Assembly (NCBI RefSeq): GCF_024979315.1
Contig: NZ_JANLCK010000007.1
Location: 142,540-206,539 of the forward strand
Origin: Herbiconiux oxytropis
Lineage (GTDB): Bacteria > Actinomycetota > Actinomycetes > Actinomycetales > Microbacteriaceae
DNA: 64,000 nucleotides
Direction of reading: 5' to 3'
The notes under the pieces were generated by a model. That model saw nothing but the letters and a program-made list of their open reading frames with translations. It was not told where the DNA came from and did no database searches. A program made the translations under genes and the position numbers. Shown here piece by piece: positions 21,724 to 29,981 of the stretch. Within the stretch, counting starts at the first letter, position 1. Each line of letters opens with the position of its first letter.

Positions 21724-23889
21724 ATGGCCGCCTCTTCACCCACCCCCGTCTCGGTCGCCATCGTGGGTGCCGGACCGCGAGGAGTCGGCGTGCTCGAGCG
21801 GATCGCGGCCAACCTCGGTGAGCTCTGGTCGCCGGGCGCGAAACTCGTGGTGCACCTGATCGACCCGTACCCGGCCGGCCCCGGTCGCATCTGGCGCTAC
21901 GATCAGTCACCGCTGCTCAAGCTCAACTCGATGGCGGCCGACGTCACGATGTTCACCGACGAGACCTCCACGATCGACGGGCCGGTGCTGACCGGACCGT
22001 CGTTGATCGACTGGGCCGAGGGAGTGCGACTCGGCACCATCCTCCTCCGCGGTGACCGTCTGGACGTCGCGCTGCGCGCCGAGATCGACGGATTGACCCC
22101 GGCGACCTTCCCCACCCGCCGGTTGCAGAGTCTCTACCTGACCTGGTTCCACGAGCGGGCGCTCGAGCAGGTGGGCGACGGCGCCGAGGTGCGGGAGCAC
22201 CTCGCCCGGGTGCGTCGGGTGACAGACGCCCCGGGCGGCGGGCAACGGCTGGAGCTCGACTCCGGCGCCACCCTCGAGGCCGACCTCGTGCTCTACTCGC
22301 TCGGCCACACCGGAGCCGATCCGGAGCCCGAGCACTCCCGGCTGGCGGATTTCGCCGCGCGGCGGGAGCTCTACTATCTGCCGCCCGCCTTCACGGCCGA
22401 TGCCGACACCCGGCCGATCGTGCCAGGACAGCGCGTGCTGGTGCGTGGTTTCGGCCTCGCGGCGGTCGACCTGATCGTGCTCCTGACCGAGGGGCGCGGT
22501 GGCCGGTTCGTGGCCGACGGTGACCGCGTGCGCTACGTGCCCTCCGGTCAGGAGCCTCGCATCATCATCGGTTCCCGGCGCGGAGTGCCGTACCACTCCA
22601 AGATCGGCTCGACCCTGAAGGGCGAGAAGCCGGAGCCTCGTTTCTTCACGCCGGCGGTCGCGAACCGGCTCGAGGCCGAGCGCGAGTCGCTCGACTTCGC
22701 CTCCGACGTGTGGCCGCTGATCGCGCAGGAGATGCTCTGGGGTTATTACCGCGAGCTGTTCACGGGGCATCCGGACCGCGTGGCGATCGGGTGGGCGGAG
22801 TTCGCTGCGCAGTTCCAGGAACTCGATCCGCGGGCGTCGGTGCTTGCGGATGCTGCGGGCCCTGATGCTGCGGGCCCGGATGCTGCGGGCCCGGCTGGAT
22901 CGGGCGGATCCGGCGGATCCGGCGGGCCCCGTTCGCGAGGGTCCCGCGGTCACGCCCTGCCCGACCTCGGTGAAGGCGACGAGCGCGACCGGGTGCTGGC
23001 CGACGCGACCCGGCTGACCGCGCTGATCGAGTCCTCGGTGCTCGAGGAGATCGACCGGTTGTTCCTGCCGTCGTTCGACCGGCCACTGGGCGGCGCGAGC
23101 TTCGCCGACCTCGACGAGGTCCAGCACGCGGTGCGCGACTACGTGGAGAGAGACCTCGCCTTGCGCACCCGGCCCGAGCACAGTGCGACCCTGGGTCTCT
23201 TCTTCGCACTGCTGACGTCGTTGTTCGCCTTCACCGAGATCGTCGCCTCACCGAAGTGGACGGCGAGATCGCGGGTGGATGACCTCAACGGGTGGTGGCT
23301 CGGGTACTTCAGCTTCATCGCGAGCGGGCCGCCCGCGCATCGCCTCGAAGAACTGCTCGCCCTGTCCGAGGCGGGGGTGGTGCAGTTCGTGGGCGGTGAG
23401 ATGTGGGTCGAGACCGATGAAGAAGGGGGTGTGTTCCGTGCCGGTGGTGCGAGCCATCCGGAGACGGTCACGGCGACCGCGTTGATCGACGCGCGTCTGC
23501 CGGGCACGAGCGTCGCCCGGACCGACAACGAGGTGCTGCGGCTGCTGCTCGAGAGCGGTACGGCGCTGGAGGAGGTGGCTCGCGACGCCGACTACGCGGT
23601 GCCGACCGGCCTGCTCAGTGTGCGGCCGGAAGATCGTCGGGTGCTGCACAGCTCGGGAGAGCCGACCGATCGCGCCTACGCGATCGGCCCTTACACGAAC
23701 TCGCCATTCGTGGGCGCCTTCTCGCGCCCGCGCACGAATGCGCTCTCGTTCCGCGAGAACGACCGGGTGGCTCGAGCCCTCCTCGAGCATGCGGTCGCGA
23801 TCGCGCAGGACCGAGCGGACGCGTCGTTGCCGCGCCCCGGCATGTTCTCCGACCGGCTCTGGTTCGAGTTCGTGGCCGAACCGCTCTGA
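21724..23889 (+). CDS. Large FAD/NAD(P)-binding oxidoreductase of unknown substrate
   Basis: A 721-residue flavoprotein with one N-terminal dinucleotide site, AIVGAGPRGVGVLERIAAN, and the segment SPLLKLNSMAADVTMFTD, matching the NAD_binding_9 (PF13454-like) family. A second nucleotide region is VLVRGFGLAAVDLIVLL. Between about residues 375 and 405 lies a Gly/Ala/Asp/Pro-rich linker made by DNA repeats. The C-terminal part is rich in aromatic residues and ends GPYTNSPFVGAFSRPRTNA, probably part of the active site. Divergent from the SsuD-like operon across 168 bases, so it may share its control. Reaction unknown. Confidence 0.8.
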   Translation: MAASSPTPVSVAIVGAGPRGVGVLERIAANLGELWSPGAKLVVHLIDPYPAGPGRIWRYDQSPLLKLNSMAADVTMFTDETSTIDGPVLTGPSLIDWAEGVRLGTILLRGDRLDVALRAEIDGLTPATFPTRRLQSLYLTWFHERALEQVGDGAEVREHLARVRRVTDAPGGGQRLELDSGATLEADLVLYSLGHTGADPEPEHSRLADFAARRELYYLPPAFTADADTRPIVPGQRVLVRGFGLAAVDLIVLLTEGRGGRFVADGDRVRYVPSGQEPRIIIGSRRGVPYHSKIGSTLKGEKPEPRFFTPAVANRLEAERESLDFASDVWPLIAQEMLWGYYRELFTGHPDRVAIGWAEFAAQFQELDPRASVLADAAGPDAAGPDAAGPAGSGGSGGSGGPRSRGSRGHALPDLGEGDERDRVLADATRLTALIESSVLEEIDRLFLPSFDRPLGGASFADLDEVQHAVRDYVERDLALRTRPEHSATLGLFFALLTSLFAFTEIVASPKWTARSRVDDLNGWWLGYFSFIASGPPAHRLEELLALSEAGVVQFVGGEMWVETDEEGGVFRAGGASHPETVTATALIDARLPGTSVARTDNEVLRLLLESGTALEEVARDADYAVPTGLLSVRPEDRRVLHSSGEPTDRAYAIGPYTNSPFVGAFSRPRTNALSFRENDRVARALLEHAVAIAQDRADASLPRPGMFSDRLWFEFVAEPL
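22849..22928 (+). repeat. In-frame tandem repeats encoding a flexible linker
   Basis: Three 15-base units of the form GATGCTGCGGGCCCG at 22849-22893 are followed by a GGATCCGGC-type repeat to about 22928. All are in frame and encode DAAGP units and then GSGG units inside the FAD protein. Such repeats are prone to slippage but here keep the frame. Confidence 0.85.
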
Positions 23890-24003
23890 GTCGGTCTTCG
23901 CCGCCGACGCCCGCCTACCGAGCCGCGAGGTCGGCAGACGCGTGCGTCGGCGTTGCCGTCCGGCAGGCCTTCGACAGCTGGGCCGACGTCGGTCGCGGAC
24001 TGT

Positions 24004-25017
24004 CTACAGTCGAGCGGCGACCCGCGCGTGCGCATCGGCCAGCAGCTCCACCGACCGCAGCCGCGCGGCCGTCTCGAGAGACGAGTGCGCCACGATGACC
24101 TCGTCGACGTCGGCCGTGCGGGCGAAGTCCTCGATGTAGTCCGAGACCTCGGCGCCGGTGCCGAGCCCCGTGTAGGTGGCCATGCTCTGCACCTGCGAGC
24201 CGGCCGGGGTCGTCAGCAGGTAGTCGAGCTCGTCGTCGCCGAACTGCCGGTCGAGGGGGATGCGGCCGCTCTGGCGCAAGAGCATCAGGAGCCGTGCCCG
24301 CTTGACCCGGGCGAGCTGTGCCGCCGCATCGTCGCGGTCGTCCGTGGCGATCGCATTCACGCCGGCGATGACGTGGGGCCGCTCGAGCTGCTCGGAGGGC
24401 GTGAACTCCCGGCGATAGATCGCCACGGCCTGGTGCAGGGCATCCGGGGCGAAGTGCGACGCGAACGCGAACGGCAGCCCGAGGGCTGCGGCGAGCCGGG
24501 CGCCGAACAGCGACGACCCCAGGATGTACAGCGGCACCCTCGTGCCGGCACCGGGTGTGGCGCTGACCCCGGGCACGCGTGACTGCCCGGCGAGGAACGC
24601 CTGCAGCTCGAGCACGTCGTCGGGGAAGTGCTCGGACGACGCCGGATCGCGGCGCAGCGCCCGGAACGTCGCCTGGTCGCTGCCGGGGGCGCGCCCCAGC
24701 CCCAGGTCGATGCGTCCCGGGTGCAGAGTCTCGAGGGTGCCGAACTGCTCCGCGATCGTCAGCGGCGCGTGGTTGGGCAGCATCACACCGCCGGCGCCGA
24801 GCCGGATCGTGGAGGTCTGAGAGGCCACGTGCGCGATCAGCACCGCCGTGGCGCTCGACGCGATGGACGCCATGTTGTGGTGTTCGGCGTACCAGACCCG
24901 CCGGTAGCCGCTGGCTTCGGCCTGCTGAGCGAGGAGAACGGAGGCGGCGAAGCTGTCGCGCACGGTCTCCCCGGGGGCGACAGGGGCGAGATCGAGGATC
25001 GAGAGAGGAACAGTCAC
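24004..25017 (-). CDS. LLM-class oxidoreductase, MsnO8-like
   Basis: A 337-residue luciferase-like flavoenzyme of the group annotated as MsnO8 or CmoO. Markers are [12 protein letters not shown] at the N-terminus, [36 protein letters not shown]-like [17 protein letters not shown] and [11 protein letters not shown]. The GTG start at 25017 avoids a long upstream extension with no family similarity. The Bacillus homologue ytmO lies in the S-alkyl cysteine operon, consistent with the sulfur setting. Divergent from the FO-synthase gene across 137 bases. FMN is the expected cofactor; F420 use is not indicated by any visible motif. Confidence 0.85.
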   Translation of the reverse strand: MTVPLSILDLAPVAPGETVRDSFAASVLLAQQAEASGYRRVWYAEHHNMASIASSATAVLIAHVASQTSTIRLGAGGVMLPNHAPLTIAEQFGTLETLHPGRIDLGLGRAPGSDQATFRALRRDPASSEHFPDDVLELQAFLAGQSRVPGVSATPGAGTRVPLYILGSSLFGARLAAALGLPFAFASHFAPDALHQAVAIYRREFTPSEQLERPHVIAGVNAIATDDRDDAAAQLARVKRARLLMLLRQSGRIPLDRQFGDDELDYLLTTPAGSQVQSMATYTGLGTGAEVSDYIEDFARTADVDEVIVAHSSLETAARLRSVELLADAHARVAARL

Positions 25018-25154
25018 ACCGGGTGCAACGCAGGAGCGCGGCTCGTACTTCCCGATCAGGCGGTAGACTGGGGGCACTTCAGATCGGGCCTGGATTTGGG
25101 CTCGCGGCGTTCGTCGAAACGTCTGCACCATCCACCGAGCCTGAAAGCCGCGCC

Positions 25155-27566
25155 GTGATCTCCTCAGCGTTCCCCCTCTCGTTCTCCGATCTTCCCCCGC
25201 GCGATGCCCTCGACCGGGTCGAGGCCGGTGAGCCGATCTCCCTCACAACCGCCACCGCTCTGCTGGGCGCCCGCGGCGACGACCTCGACCGGCTGCTCAC
25301 CCGGGCGTCCGCCATCCGCGACGACGGGCTCCGACGGGCCGGGCGGCCCGGCGTCATCACCTACTCCAAGAAGGTGTTCCTGCCGATCACCCGGCTGTGC
25401 CAGGACCGCTGCCACTACTGCATCTTCGTCGACACCCCAGGCGGGCTCGCGAAGCACGGCATCACCACCTTCATGGAGCCGGACGAGATCATCTCGATCG
25501 CCCAGGTGGGCGCGGGCATGGGCTGCAAGGAGGCCCTGTTCACACTCGGCGACCGCCCCGAGAAGCGCTGGCCCGCCGCCCGCAGCTGGCTCGCCCAGCA
25601 CGGCTACGGCTCCACGCTGGAGTACGTGGGCGCGATGGCGCAGCGAGTGCTCGACGAGACCGGCCTGATCCCGCACCTCAACCCCGGCGTGATGTCGTGG
25701 AACGAGATGCAGCGACTGCGCCCGCTCGCCGGCTCGATGGGCATGATGCTCGAGACCACCGCCACCCGGCTGTGGTCGGAGCCCGGCGGAGCCCACTTCG
25801 GCTCGCCCGACAAGGATCCGGCGCTGCGGCTGCGGGTGATCGAGGATGCCGGCCGCTCCCGCATCCCGTTCACTTCGGGTGTGCTGCTGGGCATCGGCGA
25901 GAACCACGCCGAGCGTGCGGAGGCCCTGTTCGCGCTGCGCGAGCTGCACGGCCGGTTCGGGCACCTGCAGGAGACCATCGTGCAGAACTTCCGCTCCAAG
26001 CCCCGCACAGCCATGCAGAACGACCCCGATCTCGGGCTCGACGAGTACATCGCGGCCGTCGCCACGGCCCGCATCGTCATGGGGCCAGATGCCACGGTGC
26101 AGGCGCCGCCGAACCTCACCGACCTGCCGGAGCTGGGGCTGCTGCTGCGGGCCGGCATCAACGACTGGGGCGGCATCAGCCCGCTCACCGCCGACCACGT
26201 GAACCCCGAGCGGCCCTGGCCCGACATCGACCTGCTCGCCGAGCTCACCGGCCGGAGCGGCTTCGCTCTGAAGGAGCGGCTCACCGCCTACCCCGAGTAC
26301 CTCGCCGATGCCGACCGCTGGCTCGACCCGAACATCACCCCGGCCCTGCACGCCTTGATGGATCCCGAGACGCTGCTCGCCGACGAGTCGGCCCGGGTGG
26401 CGCCGCGCCGCACCGCGGCCGTGCCCGCCGACGAAGCATTGTGGTCCGCCCACATCGACGACGGCATCCGAGCCGCTCTGCACTCCGCAGCGCGGTCATC
26501 CGGCGACGCGATCAGCGACGAGCAGGCCGTCCTCCTGCTGGGCGCCCGCGGCGGAGCCCTCGACGAACTCGCCGGCATCGCGGATGCGGCGCGCGAGGCT
26601 AGCGGCAACCGGGCCGTCACGTACGTGGTGAACCGCAACGTCGACACGAGCCTGCTGACCCTTGGCGGCGCGGACGAGGAAGTGCCCACCCCGTCGCTCA
26701 CCCTCGACATGGTGCAGCAGCTCGCCGCCGAAGCCGCACAGCTGGGCGCCAGCGAGATCTGCCTGCAGGGCCGGCCCGCGGCGCACCTGCCCGGCACCGT
26801 CTACCTCGACGTCGTGCGCGCCATCCGCGAGGCAGCGCCCGAGCTGAGCATCCACGGCTTCCGCCCCACCGAGCTGCAAGACGGGGCTCGCCGCACCGGC
26901 CGCAGCCTGCCGCAGTTCCTCGGCGAGCTCCGCGAGGCCGGCCTCGGCAGCGTGCCAGGCACGGCCGCCGTGGTGCTCGACGACGGCGTGCGCGCCGCCT
27001 TCAGCCAGGGACAGCTCCCCCCGGCGGCCGAGTGGATCGCCACCGTGGAGGCCGCGCACCGTGCCGGCCTCGGCTCCACCTCCACGCTCGTCTTCGGCCA
27101 CGTCGAGACCCCCGCCCAGGTCGTGGCGCACCTGCGGGCCCTCGCCGCCCTGCAGGAGCGCACGGGCGGCTTCACCGAGTTCATCCCGATGCCGTTCGTG
27201 CCGGGCGACGCGCCACGAGCGCTGGCCGCCCTGGCCGGCCGGGGGCCCTCGCCCGAGGCCTCCCGCGCCGTCATCGCGGTCTCCCGACTGCTGCTGGCCG
27301 GCCGCATCGACCACGTGCAGGCCGCCTGGACGAAGCTCGGCCTCGGCACAACAGGCCAGGTGCTGCGGGGCGGTGCCGACGACATCGGCGGGGTGCTCCT
27401 CGACGGCTCGCTCTGGCCGGAGGCCGGGCCCGAGGCGCGCCTCACGCTCACCGACGCCGACGTCGAGTCGCTGGCCCGGGCATCCGGTCGCCCCGCCCTT
27501 CGCCGCGACACCGCCTACCGGCCCATCGGGGAGACGCCGGTGGCCGCCGGGCGAGGATCCCGATGA
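25155..27566 (+). CDS. fbiC: FO synthase (CofG-CofH fusion) with degenerate CofH half
   Basis: FO synthase uses two radical-SAM domains to build the deazaflavin chromophore of coenzyme F420. In this 803-residue protein the CofG half is complete: Cys82, Cys86 and Cys89 in LCQDRCHYC bind the [4Fe-4S] cluster, followed by [24 protein letters not shown] and [13 protein letters not shown]. The CofH half keeps [29 protein letters not shown] and the C-terminal GGADDIGG, but residues 496-514 after NRN contain no cysteine where the family has its CxxxCxxC. That half therefore cannot hold a canonical cluster. GTG 25155 is the best start. Coupled by ATGA to the next gene. Confidence 0.88.
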   Translation: MISSAFPLSFSDLPPRDALDRVEAGEPISLTTATALLGARGDDLDRLLTRASAIRDDGLRRAGRPGVITYSKKVFLPITRLCQDRCHYCIFVDTPGGLAKHGITTFMEPDEIISIAQVGAGMGCKEALFTLGDRPEKRWPAARSWLAQHGYGSTLEYVGAMAQRVLDETGLIPHLNPGVMSWNEMQRLRPLAGSMGMMLETTATRLWSEPGGAHFGSPDKDPALRLRVIEDAGRSRIPFTSGVLLGIGENHAERAEALFALRELHGRFGHLQETIVQNFRSKPRTAMQNDPDLGLDEYIAAVATARIVMGPDATVQAPPNLTDLPELGLLLRAGINDWGGISPLTADHVNPERPWPDIDLLAELTGRSGFALKERLTAYPEYLADADRWLDPNITPALHALMDPETLLADESARVAPRRTAAVPADEALWSAHIDDGIRAALHSAARSSGDAISDEQAVLLLGARGGALDELAGIADAAREASGNRAVTYVVNRNVDTSLLTLGGADEEVPTPSLTLDMVQQLAAEAAQLGASEICLQGRPAAHLPGTVYLDVVRAIREAAPELSIHGFRPTELQDGARRTGRSLPQFLGELREAGLGSVPGTAAVVLDDGVRAAFSQGQLPPAAEWIATVEAAHRAGLGSTSTLVFGHVETPAQVVAHLRALAALQERTGGFTEFIPMPFVPGDAPRALAALAGRGPSPEASRAVIAVSRLLLAGRIDHVQAAWTKLGLGTTGQVLRGGADDIGGVLLDGSLWPEAGPEARLTLTDADVESLARASGRPALRRDTAYRPIGETPVAAGRGSR

Positions 27567-27607
27567 CGCAGCCGCCGATGACGCAGCCGCCGATGCCGCA
27601 GCCCCCC
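27563..27607 (+). repeat. Three 15-base tandem repeats at the monooxygenase start
   Basis: Units ATGACGCAGCCGCCG, the same again, and ATGCCGCAGCCCCCC lie in frame, and a further ATG follows at 27608. Each unit begins with ATG, so the array offers four consecutive start codons. Confidence 0.85.
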
Positions 27608-29122
27608 ATGACGGAGCGGCAGCGGCCGGCTTCGGATGCCTCGCTGCGCGAGGTCGACACGATCGTGGTGGGGGCAGGGATCGCGGGCATCGCGGCCGCG
27701 GCCCAGCTGCGGCGCCGAGGCATCTCCGACGTGCTGGTGGTCGAGCGCGCCGATGACGTGGGCGGAACCTGGCGCGACAACGTCTACCCGGGTGTCGCGT
27801 GCGACATCCCGGCGCACCTCTACTCCTACTCGTTCCGGCCGAACCCGGGCTGGAGCCGGCGATTCGCGCCCGGGGCCGAGATCCAGGAGTACCTGCGGGG
27901 CGTGGTGCGCGACGAAGGTCTGACACCGCAGCTCCTGCTCGGAACCGACGTCACCGACATGGCCTGGGACGACGACGGGCAGCGCTGGCGGCTGTCGACG
28001 AGCCGCGGCGGACTGGTCTGCCGGGTGCTGATCCTCGCGGCCGGCCGGCTCTCCGAGCCCATTCTGCCGCACTTGCCCGGCCGGGAGTCCTTTGTCGGCC
28101 CCGTGATGCACAGCAGTGCCTGGGTGCCGGGGCTGGATCTCGCGGGCGCCAGGGTCGCCGTCGTCGGCACGGGAGCATCCGCCGTTCAGCTGGTTCCGCA
28201 GCTGGCGCGGGTGGCCGCCGAGGTGACGGTGTTCCAGCGCACGGCACCGTGGGTGGTGCCGCGGGCCGATGCGCCGATCCCGGAGCCTGCCCGCGAGGCC
28301 TTCGCGCGCGATCCGGAGTCGATGCACGCGCATCGCGAGTCGCTCTTCCACGAGTTCGAGGCCGGGCACGCCGCTCGTGTCGCCGAGGGGGCCGAACGCG
28401 AGGCGCTGCGGCAGGTGGCACTCGATCACCTTGCAGCACAGGTGCCCGACCCCGCGCTCCGCACCAGCCTCACGCCCGACTACGAGATCGGCTGCAAGCG
28501 CGTGCTGCTCTCCGACGACTGGTACCCGGCCCTCGCGTCGGGCGCGGTCACCCTGGAGCCCTCGGCCATCGTGGCGCTCGAGGGCAACCGTGCGGTGGCC
28601 GCCTCGGGCGCCCGCCACGAGGTCGACGCCCTGGTGTTCGCCACGGGCTTCGCGGCGACCCGACCGCCGTTCGCCCAGCACGTGCGGGGGCGCGGCGGGC
28701 GGTTGCTCGCCGATCACTGGGCCGAGGGGATGACGGCCTACGCGTCGATCCTGGTATCGGGCTTCCCGAACCTGATGGTGCTCGACGGACCGAATGCGGC
28801 GCTCGGGCACAACTCGGCCTTCCCCATGATCGAGGCCCAGGCCGAGCTCGCCTGCTCCCTCATCACGCGGATGCGCACCGAGGGCGTCGAGGTGATCGAA
28901 GCCTCCCCGGTGGCCGAGCAGGTCTGGACCGACCAGCTCGACGCGGCCAGCCGAGGCACCGTCTGGCTCAGCGGCTGCCGGTCCTGGTACGTCGACGACC
29001 GCAGCAGCCGCCTCACCCTGCTCTGGCCAGGCACGGCAACCGCCTTCCGCGCCGCCCTCAGAGCGGTGGCCGAGCAGGCTCTGCCCCTCCCCGACGCCGA
29101 GCTGGTGTCACTCCGCGACTGA
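27563..29122 (+). CDS. Flavin-containing monooxygenase, Baeyer-Villiger type
   Basis: FAD and NADPH dependent monooxygenase of 519 residues that inserts oxygen into a ketone or oxidises a heteroatom. The FAD site is VVGAGIAGIAAAAQLRRRG, GGTWRDNVYPGVACD is typical, the NADPH site is VVGTGASAVQLVPQL, and the type I Baeyer-Villiger fingerprint appears as FVGPVMHSSAW. The N-terminus carries repeats of MTQPP and may be variable; ATG 27608 is an alternative start. Its ATG overlaps the FO-synthase stop, an unusual partnership since this family does not use F420. Substrate unknown. Confidence 0.88.
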   Translation: MTQPPMTQPPMPQPPMTERQRPASDASLREVDTIVVGAGIAGIAAAAQLRRRGISDVLVVERADDVGGTWRDNVYPGVACDIPAHLYSYSFRPNPGWSRRFAPGAEIQEYLRGVVRDEGLTPQLLLGTDVTDMAWDDDGQRWRLSTSRGGLVCRVLILAAGRLSEPILPHLPGRESFVGPVMHSSAWVPGLDLAGARVAVVGTGASAVQLVPQLARVAAEVTVFQRTAPWVVPRADAPIPEPAREAFARDPESMHAHRESLFHEFEAGHAARVAEGAEREALRQVALDHLAAQVPDPALRTSLTPDYEIGCKRVLLSDDWYPALASGAVTLEPSAIVALEGNRAVAASGARHEVDALVFATGFAATRPPFAQHVRGRGGRLLADHWAEGMTAYASILVSGFPNLMVLDGPNAALGHNSAFPMIEAQAELACSLITRMRTEGVEVIEASPVAEQVWTDQLDAASRGTVWLSGCRSWYVDDRSSRLTLLWPGTATAFRAALRAVAEQALPLPDAELVSLRD

Positions 29123-29144
29123 CCGGTGGAGCCGGCCGCCCCGC

Positions 29145-29456
29145 TCAGGTCGTGGGGTCGCGCGGCTCCGGGATGACGCGGAGTCCGGCCGGCGAGTTCG
29201 ACAGACGCACGAGCTCCTCGATCCAGGCGCGGTTCAGGATCGGCTCCCGGCCGCCGGCGAAGTCGAACTGCAGGGGGATCGTCGGGTGGATCCAGATGGA
29301 GCTGTGACCGCTGCCCTTGGCCACGGTGTACTCCCAGGAGAACGTGAAGCTCTCGCCGCGTCGCACCTTCGCGATGATCACGGCTTTCAGGTGGGCGAGC
29401 ACGCGGTCGTCGAACTCCACCGAGATCGAGGGGGTGCCGTAGATGAAGTACCCCAT
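29145..29456 (-). CDS. DUF7882-type small protein
   Basis: A 103-residue soluble protein starting MGYFIYG, with VLAHLKAVIIAKVRRGESFTFSWEY split over a helix and strand, then SSIWIHPTIPLQFDF. This pattern matches the DUF7882 family that is widespread in Microbacteriaceae; function unknown. It starts 2 bases after the stop of the upstream gene at 29459-29815, so the two form an operon. The family resemblance is from memory of its conserved start and the SIWLxPSIPLxF phrase. Confidence 0.75.
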   Translation of the reverse strand: MGYFIYGTPSISVEFDDRVLAHLKAVIIAKVRRGESFTFSWEYTVAKGSGHSSIWIHPTIPLQFDFAGGREPILNRAWIEELVRLSNSPAGLRVIPEPRDPTT

Positions 29457-29458
29457 GT

Positions 29459-29815
29459 CTACTGCCCCAGCCCTTCATCGATCTCGCGCAAGATGTCGTT
29501 GATGTCGTCTGCCGTGCGACGGGCGTCGCCGGTGGTCTCGACGCCGCCGCTGATGCCGACCTGCGGCATCTCGGGCACCGGGAACCGCAGTGCCTCCTCC
29601 GCGGCGGTCATGCCACCGACATCGGCCACGTCGAACTGGCTCGCGGGGCTGAGGAGCAGGGTGTGCACCGAGGTCTCGCCGTTCTCCTCCAGCACGGTGA
29701 TGTCGACGGTGACGCTGTTCTCGGCGTCGGCGACCGTGGTGGTGTACTCGAGGAGAGCCTCCGTGATGGCGTTGCCCGTCACGATCGACCCACCGCTGTA
29801 GGTGATGCGCTTCAT
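29459..29815 (-). CDS. Conserved hypothetical protein
   Basis: A 118-residue acidic protein without signal peptide or membrane segment. It begins MKRITYSGGSIVTGNAITEALLEY, shown here as two pieces of one strand-helix unit, continues with a beta-rich middle (VTVDITVLEENGET) and ends in an acidic helix. I do not recognise a domain. The start at 29815 overlaps the stop of a 16-codon open frame that has a better ribosome site, so translation may be coupled. It pairs with the DUF7882 gene directly downstream. Confidence 0.65.
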   Translation of the reverse strand: MKRITYSGGSIVTGNAITEALLEYTTTVADAENSVTVDITVLEENGETSVHTLLLSPASQFDVADVGGMTAAEEALRFPVPEMPQVGISGGVETTGDARRTADDINDILREIDEGLGQ

Positions 29816-29862
29816 GCGCCGGCCGCAGCCTGCTCGTGCGCGGAATCGTGCTGTGCAGCCAT
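29812..29862 (-). CDS. Possible 16-residue micro-ORF coupled to the next gene
   Basis: ATG at 29862 opens a frame for MAAQHDSAHEQAAAGA and stops at 29812-29814, overlapping the ATG of the downstream gene as ATGA. A purine-rich GGAAAGGGA stands seven bases upstream of this ATG, better than anything before the downstream start. It may be a coupling leader rather than a functional peptide. Confidence 0.4.
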   Translation of the reverse strand: MAAQHDSAHEQAAAGA

Positions 29863-29981
29863 GGGGTGGTCCCTTTCCGTCGTCCATCACCGTACGGATT
29901 CGTCGAAGAGCGACGCGGATGGCGCGCCAGAGACCTGTGCGGGTCTGGTGTCAGCTTACGGCAGCTGCGTTCGGTGTGCGC

